Shown here: piece by piece, positions 1-4,686 of the stretch
Numbering within the stretch: the first letter of the stretch is position 1
How the letters are laid out: each line of letters starts with the position of its first letter
DNA from: Minisyncoccota bacterium
GTDB taxonomy: Bacteria; Patescibacteriota; Minisyncoccia; Minisyncoccales; Minisyncoccaceae
Direction of reading: 5' to 3'
Length of the DNA: 5,159 nt
Assembly: GCA_028711945.1 (NCBI GenBank)
Contig: JAQTRG010000034.1
Location: 1-5,159 of the forward strand
Position numbers and translations under genes: made by a program
The notes under the pieces: model-generated
The model's input: the letters and a program-made list of their open reading frames with translations, nothing else
What the model was told of the DNA's origin: nothing
Database searches by the model: none

Positions 1-298
1 AAAGTACACAGGTAGAATTAAAAAGTCTTAAAGACTCATCGGTATCTGATAATGCTCCTGTATATATCTTATCTGCAATTACATTCGGGACAGATTCATC
101 ATCAGTTCTTTCTAAGAGATAAAAACTGTTGACTGATATCGTGTCTGTAGAACTAAAAACAACCTTGATTTGGTTGTCTTTGTCTAGTAATTGCCAATCT
201 TTGAGATTAACTTCTTCTGCGGACACATTTTTCAACTCTATCCATTCGTTGGATGAATTAGTGCTTGTTCCCATCCAAGCGACCTCATTGATGAGAAC
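1..298 (-). repeat. Lamin tail domain repeat 3, cut by the window edge
   Basis: This is the third LTD unit, from residue 770. It starts VLINEVAWMG and contains EWIELKNVSAE, WQLLDKDNQIKVVF, LLERTDDESVPNVIADKIY and GALSDTDESLRLF. The window ends just after the conserved cysteine (C866), so its WPAGN...GTPKQENS block, and any further repeats, would lie to the left of position 1. Confidence 0.85.
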
Positions 299-2605
299 TG
301 GAGAAAAAGATGGGCTACTTAAATCTAATTGAGAACAATAATTTATAACTGGCTCGACTGGCTCGCTATCATCACTTGTATCCACAATTACTTCTTCCTC
401 TTCTTGCACTTCTTCATCACTATTCTCTTGTTTGGGGGTACCAAATATATTTTGCGTGCCATCCCCAGAATAATCATGCCAAGAAAAATCCGCCCCTCTT
501 TCCATTGTTCTTTTTTCTGAATTATTTCCGGCTGGCCAATCAGAGCTTGCTAAAGCATCATCAATCAACACGCAATTATTATTAAAAAGTCTCAAAGATT
601 CATTAGTGTCTGAAAGTGCTCCAACATATATTTTATCTGCAATTACATTCGGGACAGATTCATCATCAGTTCTTTCCAAGAGATAATATCCATTGGCAGG
701 AATAATGTCTGTAGAACTAAAAACAACCTTAATCTGGTTATCATTATCAAGCAACTGCCAATTATTTAAGTTAATACTCTCGGAGGAAACATTCTTTAGC
801 TCTATCCATTCATCAGATGAACTCGTACTTGTTCCCATCCAAGCAACTTCATTAATTATAATTGGAGAATGTGATGGTTCGATCAATCCTGTCTGAGAAC
901 AATATGTTATCACCGGTGCAACTGGTCCTCCGCCTACATTAAAATTAACACTTGCTGTTGTGGTTGTAGTTACTGCTTTCTTTTCCAATACTTTGCCAGC
1001 ACTGTTTTCTTGTTTGGGGGTACCAAATATATTTTGCGTACCATTCCCAGAATAATCATGCCAAGAAAAATCTGCACCTCTCTCCATTGTTCTTTTTTCT
1101 GAATTATTTCCTGCTGGCCAATCAGGATTTGCCAAAACAGAATCCTGCAAAGCACAACTAGAATCAAATAGATATATTGCTTCTTCGCTGTTAGAAAGAG
1201 CTCCTGAATATATTACATCAGCAGGAATAAACGGCACAGCATTATCATCTGTTCTCTCTAAGAGTACAAAGCCTCCCTGAGGCACAATCAAGGACTCAAA
1301 AACAATGTTTATCTGATCTCCTTTGTCTGAAAGCCTCCATCCCTTCAAATCAATATTTTTGTCAGAAACATTCTTTAGCTCTATCCATTCATCGTTCGAG
1401 CTAGCCTTGCTCCCCATCCAAGCGACCTCATTGATTACCATTGTTTTGACTGAAGCTAAGGAAGAATATTTAGAACATTGAATTGGATCTTCTTTTTTGA
1501 TTTCTTCCTTTTTAACTTCTTCTTTCTTAATTTCTTCTTTCTTCTCCTCTACTGGAACTGGCTTTGGCTTAACTATTTCTTTTTCTTGCTTAATAGTTTC
1601 TTTTTCCTTAGCAATCTCTTCAGCAATAGTCTTGCCCTGCTCCATTTCTTTAACTGCTTCATTTATAGCTTCTACGTTTTTTCCATCTTTTATAACATAT
1701 TCCGCTATTTCTCCCTTGGGAATTAAAAAACTAAAAACATTTGAAATGTTATCCAATGTCTTCTTTATCGGCTCCATTACATATTTATCCTGCCATGTTC
1801 TTGGTCTCAAACCAAAATCAGGAACATTAGATGGAAAATTAACTGCAATGGAAGGATTTCCTGACCATCTATAATCTCTTAATTCTGTTTTCTCAATTAT
1901 TCCAGATATCTCAACTATGAATGGAGAAATGTTTTTCCCATCGGGAAGATCATTTAAAAATCCCATAGCCATTCCTATTGACCCACGACTAGCAGGAGGA
2001 GTTATTGCTTTTGGAGAGTATATTCTTGTCACAACTCTTCCCTTTTTATCATCAATCGGTTTATACATCATTATGTACTGCAATTGAGAATCAACTTTAT
2101 TACTTCCGCTGCCATATTTAACTTCCATTGCTCCAAAAGAAACTTTCAGCTCGTTTTTCAATAGATATTCCTTTGCATATTTAACAGCTAAATTAACTGT
2201 TTCTGTTTCAAACTTACCGATAAGGCCAGATACATCCTCAGCCCCTATCAGCCTTGCAATATCTAAAGACTGCCGCGCTATGTTTACAGAAACATTAACT
2301 GGTAATTCTCCTAGGATATAGTTCCATAGGTCACAACGAATTATTTCCCTCAAAAGCAATACAGTCGATTTTTCCATAGGATCAGAGTATGCATCTGATT
2401 CCATTCCTAACCAACGGTTATTCAATATTTTAGAAAATTTTTGCATTATTCTTTTTGATTCTAATTCCGACAAAACCTGATAATCGTCTTGCTTGTCAAA
2501 ATTAAAAAAATTAAAATCTATAGCAAAAACATTTACGGGTACAATAAAAAAACTTGCTAGTAGAGATACTAGCAACACACTATAGAATAAATTTTTGATG
2601 TTCAT
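1..2605 (-). CDS. Secreted multi-repeat lamin tail domain (LTD) protein, C-terminus beyond the window
   Basis: The frame is open from the ATG at 2605 to the left edge (868 codons, no stop), so the 3' end is missing. Residues 1-28 look like a Sec signal peptide ending VFA, then a domain of about 280 residues that I do not recognise. Residues about 309-374 are a Lys/Glu-rich spacer with KKEE(I/V) repeats. Three lamin tail domains (Ig-like beta fold, Pfam LTD family) follow, at residues 389-535, 582-729 and 770 onward. Each starts INEVAWMG and contains EWIELKN, a W(Q/R)L strand and LLERTDD; the first two end in a WPAGN...TMERG...WHDYSG...GTPKQENS block. Linkers are Thr/Gly-rich (546-562) and acidic (about 730-748). 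The start overlaps the stop of the upstream gene as ATGA, implying translational coupling. LTDs in exported bacterial proteins are thought to serve binding or attachment; the ligand here is unknown. The LTD call is strong, the function is not known. Confidence 0.9.
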   Translation of the reverse strand, partial: MNIKNLFYSVLLVSLLASFFIVPVNVFAIDFNFFNFDKQDDYQVLSELESKRIMQKFSKILNNRWLGMESDAYSDPMEKSTVLLLREIIRCDLWNYILGELPVNVSVNIARQSLDIARLIGAEDVSGLIGKFETETVNLAVKYAKEYLLKNELKVSFGAMEVKYGSGSNKVDSQLQYIMMYKPIDDKKGRVVTRIYSPKAITPPASRGSIGMAMGFLNDLPDGKNISPFIVEISGIIEKTELRDYRWSGNPSIAVNFPSNVPDFGLRPRTWQDKYVMEPIKKTLDNISNVFSFLIPKGEIAEYVIKDGKNVEAINEAVKEMEQGKTIAEEIAKEKETIKQEKEIVKPKPVPVEEKKEEIKKEEVKKEEIKKEDPIQCSKYSSLASVKTMVINEVAWMGSKASSNDEWIELKNVSDKNIDLKGWRLSDKGDQINIVFESLIVPQGGFVLLERTDDNAVPFIPADVIYSGALSNSEEAIYLFDSSCALQDSVLANPDWPAGNNSEKRTMERGADFSWHDYSGNGTQNIFGTPKQENSAGKVLEKKAVTTTTTASVNFNVGGGPVAPVITYCSQTGLIEPSHSPIIINEVAWMGTSTSSSDEWIELKNVSSESINLNNWQLLDNDNQIKVVFSSTDIIPANGYYLLERTDDESVPNVIADKIYVGALSDTNESLRLFNNNCVLIDDALASSDWPAGNNSEKRTMERGADFSWHDYSGDGTQNIFGTPKQENSDEEVQEEEEVIVDTSDDSEPVEPVINYCSQLDLSSPSFSPVLINEVAWMGTSTNSSNEWIELKNVSAEEVNLKDWQLLDKDNQIKVVFSSTDTISVNSFYLLERTDDESVPNVIADKIYTGALSDTDESLRLFNSTCVL
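419..862 (-). repeat. Lamin tail domain repeat 2 (residues 582-729)
   Basis: This is the second LTD unit. It starts IIINEVAWMG, contains EWIELKNVSSE, WQLLDNDNQIKVVF, LLERTDDESVPNVIADKIY and GALSDTNESLRLF, and ends in the same WPAGN...GTPKQENS block as repeat 1. It lies 582 bp from repeat 1 by the C-terminal block and 564 bp from repeat 3 by the central block, both multiples of three. The central block shares a 44-base identical run with repeat 3 (633-676 against 69-112). Confidence 0.9.
1001..1441 (-). repeat. Lamin tail domain repeat 1 (residues 389-535)
   Basis: This is the first LTD unit. It starts MVINEVAWMG, contains EWIELKNVSD, GWRLSD, LLERTDDNAVPF and YSGALSNSEEAIYLF, and ends in the WPAGN...GTPKQENS block. 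Its first two thirds differ from repeats 2 and 3, while its last third is about 95% identical in DNA to repeat 2 (an unbroken 32-base match starting near 1009). The domain boundary is set by the shared start and end motifs. Confidence 0.9.
1487..1543 (-). repeat. KKEE(I/V) tandem repeat in the Lys/Glu spacer
   Basis: Residues 355-373 read as three KKEE(I/V) units and a final KKED unit. At DNA level the plus strand is a run of short CTTCTTT and TTAATTTCTT units about 15 bases long. The repeat sits inside a longer charged stretch (residues about 309-374, interrupted by PKPVPV). It is probably an extended, highly charged helix or spacer that holds the LTD array away from the N-terminal domain. 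Confidence 0.7.
1676..2521 (-). other. Unrecognised N-terminal domain of the LTD protein (residues 29-310)
   Basis: Between the signal peptide and the charged spacer lies a soluble region that I cannot assign to a family. Residues about 40-165 look mainly helical, with patterns such as LESKRIMQKFSKILNNRW and AVKYAKEYLLKNELK. Residues about 170-310 look like a mixed beta region with several Pro and Gly, including YSPKAITPPASRGS and PSNVPDFGLRPRTWQDKY. One cysteine (C91) is seen. The lack of low-complexity sequence and the even spread of aromatic residues indicate a folded domain rather than a linker. Confidence 0.5.
2522..2605 (-). other. Signal peptide of the LTD protein
   Basis: The first 28 residues have a basic start (MNIKN), a hydrophobic core of about 15 residues rich in Leu, Val and Phe, and a small-residue site VFA before IDFNFF. 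This is the layout of a Sec signal peptide cleaved by signal peptidase I. No lipobox cysteine is present. If cleavage fails, the segment would act as an N-terminal membrane anchor. Confidence 0.75.
2602..2605 (-). promoter_or_regulatory. ATGA stop-start overlap coupling two genes
   Basis: The ATG of the LTD gene (2605-2603) shares two bases with the TGA stop of the upstream membrane protein (2604-2602). No good Shine-Dalgarno motif precedes it (AAAAAGAA only), so translation of the LTD gene probably depends on ribosomes that have just ended the upstream gene. Confidence 0.85.
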
Positions 2606-3234
2606 TTCTTTTTGATAGAGATTGTTTTTAGAAAATTATTAAATTCTTCTTGGCATTTTTCTTTATCTTGACCAAAAAGATGGGTTTCGAATGAATAATA
2701 TATATTATTATATGGCACCTCAACAGATATATAATTACCTTGATTATCCTTGTTTTGGTCTATTAAAATATTGCTTTTAATAGACTCTATGGAATCTAAA
2801 TAATATACTTCGTATTTATTATTGTCAGTATTTTGACTGCTTAAATATTCGCTATCATTGATTAACTCAATAGCATCTAAATATTCTGCATCTTCTTTTC
2901 CTAAATACTGTTTTTCAGCAACAACATTTATCCAACAACCTTTTTCTGGTATTGGATAGTTTTTTTCATTAAAAACCTTAAAATCTTCACTTTGCATAGA
3001 AAGAGATGTCCAACCAAAAACATAATTAGTCTTCCATCCCTCTGGAACCTCAAACTTTAAGCCAACTTCTTTATTTTCAAGAAAAGTTTTCCCATTCTCT
3101 TCTGCCCTCTTGAAACTTTCATATGAAACTGGACCAAGTTTAGACTCTTGATATCTAACATAAGAAAGATATCCGATGGCTATAATAGCTAAAATAACGA
3201 TTACTATAAGTAGTGTTTTATATTTATTATTCAT
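2602..3234 (-). CDS. Membrane-anchored protein with a PsbP/DUF1795-like extracytoplasmic domain
   Basis: This is a complete gene of 210 codons ending in TGA. Residues 1-6 are polar with two Lys, and residues about 7-27 form one strongly hydrophobic segment (LLIVIVILAIIAIGYLSYV), so the protein is probably anchored by its N-terminus with the rest outside the membrane. Residues 51-69 (FLENKEVGLKFEVPEGWK) match the opening strand and turn, 'GhxFxxPxGW', of PsbP-like and DUF1795-like domains common in short Patescibacteria surface proteins. The end, EEFNNFLKTISI, matches the closing helix and strand of that fold. Two cysteines (C100, C194) could pair outside the cell. There is no clear Shine-Dalgarno motif, only an A-rich leader. 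The stop overlaps the start of the LTD gene as ATGA, so the two are probably one operon. The fold is an inference from short motifs; the molecular role is not known. Confidence 0.85.
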   Translation of the reverse strand: MNNKYKTLLIVIVILAIIAIGYLSYVRYQESKLGPVSYESFKRAEENGKTFLENKEVGLKFEVPEGWKTNYVFGWTSLSMQSEDFKVFNEKNYPIPEKGCWINVVAEKQYLGKEDAEYLDAIELINDSEYLSSQNTDNNKYEVYYLDSIESIKSNILIDQNKDNQGNYISVEVPYNNIYYSFETHLFGQDKEKCQEEFNNFLKTISIKKK

Positions 3235-3264
3235 TTTTTTAAATTTTAATTAATTAACAAAAAA

Positions 3265-3294
3265 GTTATATATAATATTACAAAAGAACATCAA
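3265..3294 (-). promoter_or_regulatory. Candidate promoter of the membrane protein-LTD operon
   Basis: Read on the minus strand, TTGATG (3294-3289) is followed after 16 bases by TATATA (3272-3267), or after 18 by TATAAC. This would give a leader of roughly 25 bases before the ATG at 3234. The region is so AT-rich that -10-like words arise by chance, so this is only the best candidate. Confidence 0.35.
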
Positions 3295-3335
3295 AAAGAA
3301 CTATGTGTTGCAAAAGATCTAAAAAAAGAACTATG
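3293..3335. repeat. Short direct repeat, two copies 30 bases apart
   Basis: AAAAAGAACTATG occurs at 3293-3305 and again at 3323-3335, with a weaker relative (AAAAGAACAT) at 3282-3291. The spacing of 30 bases is close to three helical turns, and the repeats lie just upstream of the candidate promoter for the membrane protein gene. They could be operator half-sites or a decayed tandem duplication. Confidence 0.5.
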
Positions 3336-3465
3336 TTTTTTATTTTATCTTTTTTAAATAATATTTTCCAGTCCCATTCCAAAATCTGTAAAGGCTGTTT
3401 TAAAATGTCAAATAAAAAAAGAAAAATCCAATAAAATATTAGTTAAAATTTTCATATTTCTTTTG

Positions 3466-3496
3466 TAATGGAAATATAACCAATATAATGGAAATA
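3466..3496. repeat. Short direct repeat TAATGGAAATA, two copies 20 bases apart
   Basis: The 11-base word TAATGGAAATA is at 3466-3476 and 3486-3496, exactly 20 bases (about two helical turns) apart, 13 bases past the fic stop codon. Similar spacing is seen in operators bound by side-by-side proteins, but a chance local duplication in AT-rich DNA is as likely. Confidence 0.45.
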
Positions 3497-3508
3497 CAAT
3501 TCGTATTC

Positions 3509-4597
3509 TTACACTATCGTATAGTTTTGTGCAGTAAAATCGTACTGATTAATAAATATCTTCTTAATGGGCATTATTGAATTTAATTCATAGAATGACA
3601 AAATAGCTTCACGATATTCGCTTTCTTCAACACTACAATACGAAAGAGGAGGAAGGCCGTATGCTAATAATATAGCATTTGCCATAAGCCTGCCCGTTCT
3701 TTTATTGCCGTCACCAAATGGCTGGATATAACTTATTCCTATTAAAGCCATGAATGCTTTTGCATAAGGATTTGGCATCCTTGATATTGTTGATATAAGA
3801 GCCTCTATTGCGTCATTGATTTGATAAACATTATCAAGCGGCCTATAGATTGACCCAGTGATGCCAACCATGTTTTTTCTTAAACCCTCATCTACTCCTA
3901 GGTCTTTAATTAAAATGGCATGCAGTTCTTCTAGATTTTTTTTCGTAATTGTTTTAAATTGTTCCGTATTTTTATAAATAAAACTAAAAGCATCTTTATG
4001 ATTTAAAATCATTTGGGTTTCTTGCTCTGTTTTTCCATCTGCTTTTTTGTTTTCTAAAATCAACTTCTCTGTATCAAGAAGCGTATATGTGTTTCCTTCA
4101 ATCTTTGATGACTTCCAAGATAACTCAATGATAAATCTTTCTAATTCTTTTTTTTGAATTGTCGCTGATAAGTCCCTTGCTCTTAATTTATATTTTGTAG
4201 TCACAGATTCCAAATTTTTCAATTCATTATCATTGAAAATATTATTAGGGATAGAAGCAAATAAATCAAAATTGTACTGCCTTAAACCATATCTTTTATC
4301 TGGATCAATAGAACAATATGCATGAGCATCTACTTCAAAGAATATCCTACCAATCATGCTCACATCATAACTCACAGACCTTCCAGACCCATTCACAGCT
4401 AAAATCCCAAGATTCACCATCTCAGACAATGCTCTTTTCACTGTAACAAGGGACATTTCTTCGCCTAATTTAACCAATTCCTCAAGAATGGCTGAAGATT
4501 GCATGTTTCCTTTTTCTATAAAAATAGCTACTATTTTTTGTTGTTTTGAGTTTAATTTAATCATATTCGTATCATTTATATGATTTAATCGTATCAT
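3509..4597 (-). CDS. Fic-domain protein with N-terminal winged helix; catalytic His replaced by Gln
   Basis: This frame of 362 codons ends in TAA. Residues about 14-80 look like a winged helix DNA-binding domain: a likely recognition helix at 49-62 (SLVTVKRALSEMVN) and a wing at 65-78. Residues about 120-345 are a Fic domain. Fic enzymes usually transfer AMP or other phosphate groups to target side chains. The class II inhibitory motif (S/T)xxxE(G/N) is present as S163-SKI-E167-G168. The flap region contains GITGSIYRP (245-253). The active-site motif, normally HxFx(D/E)GN(G/K)R, reads IQPFGDGNKRTGR at 291-303, so the general-base His is Gln292 (codon CAG at 3724-3722) while Phe, Asp, Gly, Asn, Lys and Arg are kept. 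The enzyme may be inactive, altered in reaction, or act as a regulator. The longest frame is given; Met12 (4564) is at least as likely as start, because a palindrome and possible promoter cover codons 1-4. No partner gene is adjacent. Confidence 0.9.
   Translation of the reverse strand: MIRLNHINDTNMIKLNSKQQKIVAIFIEKGNMQSSAILEELVKLGEEMSLVTVKRALSEMVNLGILAVNGSGRSVSYDVSMIGRIFFEVDAHAYCSIDPDKRYGLRQYNFDLFASIPNNIFNDNELKNLESVTTKYKLRARDLSATIQKKELERFIIELSWKSSKIEGNTYTLLDTEKLILENKKADGKTEQETQMILNHKDAFSFIYKNTEQFKTITKKNLEELHAILIKDLGVDEGLRKNMVGITGSIYRPLDNVYQINDAIEALISTISRMPNPYAKAFMALIGISYIQPFGDGNKRTGRLMANAILLAYGLPPLSYCSVEESEYREAILSFYELNSIMPIKKIFINQYDFTAQNYTIV
3695..3727 (-). other. Fic active-site motif with His-to-Gln change
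   Basis: This region encodes IQPFGDGNKR (residues 291-300) within the Fic active-site loop. In typical Fic proteins the first catalytic residue is His, the general base for nucleotide transfer. Here it is Gln292, one base away from a His codon (CAG against CAC or CAT). The anion-hole residues G297, N298 and R300 and the metal-binding Asp296 are present. Confidence 0.85.
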
Positions 4598-4610
4598 ATT
4601 GATACGATTA
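4586..4610. promoter_or_regulatory. Perfect 25-base palindrome at the fic start, likely autoregulatory operator
   Basis: Arm TAATCGTATCA (4586-4596), spacer TAT (4597-4599) and the exact inverted arm TGATACGATTA (4600-4610) form a perfect 11-base inverted repeat. An extra half-site, CGTATCAT, lies at 4568-4575, which is 22 bases from the matching word at 4590-4597. The size and symmetry fit a dimeric winged-helix or helix-turn-helix regulator. The Fic protein encoded just downstream has its own winged helix, so it is the obvious candidate binder. The site fills the spacer and -10 of the possible fic promoter, so binding would repress. Confidence 0.7.
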
Positions 4611-4616
4611 GGGCAA
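4588..4616 (-). promoter_or_regulatory. Candidate fic promoter overlapped by the palindrome
   Basis: On the minus strand TTGCCC (4616-4611) is followed by a 17-base spacer and TACGAT (4593-4588), with TG one base upstream of the -10 (extended -10 pattern). Each hexamer matches four of six consensus bases. Transcription would start near 4581, downstream of Met1 at 4597, which supports Met12 at 4564 as the translation start with a leader of about 17 bases. Confidence 0.4.
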
Positions 4617-4650
4617 TAATTAAAGATATTGTCCCATGTTCCATATAACC

Positions 4651-4677
4651 AAAAAACCTCCCAAATGGGAGGCTTTT
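4651..4677 (-). terminator. Intrinsic terminator of the peptidoglycan-binding protein gene
   Basis: Read on the minus strand, CCTCCC, loop ATTT and GGGAGG form a six-pair GC-rich stem (4672-4667 with 4662-4657), followed at once by TTTTTT (4656-4651). It begins about 10 bases after the TAG stop at 4689-4687. An A-run on the other side could extend the stem slightly. It isolates the upstream surface-protein gene from fic. Confidence 0.9.
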
Positions 4678-4686
4678 AAGTGTTTC

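Larger units (their letters stand above)
3235..3508 (-). other. AT-rich intergenic region between fic and the membrane protein gene
   Basis: This stretch of 274 bases has no convincing gene on either strand. It holds two sets of short direct repeats, with copies about 20 and 30 bases apart, and the candidate promoter next to the downstream gene. I see no GC-rich hairpin with a T-tract that would end fic transcription, so fic may read through into the next operon or end by another means. No tRNA or recognisable RNA structure was seen. Confidence 0.6.

Noticed and set aside
970..1167. Minus-strand frame of 65 codons
   Set aside because: It lies wholly within the LTD gene in another frame and has no family motif or ribosome binding site.
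1..1441. Repeats as a CRISPR array or mobile element
   Set aside because: The repeat units are about 440 bases, in frame, and encode a recognised protein domain; there are no short identical repeats with unique spacers and no transposase.
129..1874. Several plus-strand open frames of 63-125 codons across 129-1874
   Set aside because: They are antisense to the LTD gene. The frames near 129-332 and 693-896 resemble each other only because the LTD repeats underneath do, and the Phe/Ser-rich ones near 1478-1874 mirror the Lys/Glu spacer.
3406..3411. Consensus -35 hexamer TTGACA on the minus strand in the fic downstream gap
   Set aside because: No acceptable -10 lies 16-18 bases downstream (CAGATT at 17; only TACAGA at 15), and it is about 170 bases from the next gene. 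It could be a chance match in AT-rich DNA.
3454..3477. Inverted repeat ATATTTC / GAAATAT with a 10-base loop after fic, as a terminator
   Set aside because: The stem is almost all A and T, the loop is long, and no T-tract follows in the right place.
3509..4597. Classical Fic/Doc toxin-antitoxin pair
   Set aside because: No small antitoxin gene lies next to fic on either strand, and the inhibitory motif is inside the same protein.
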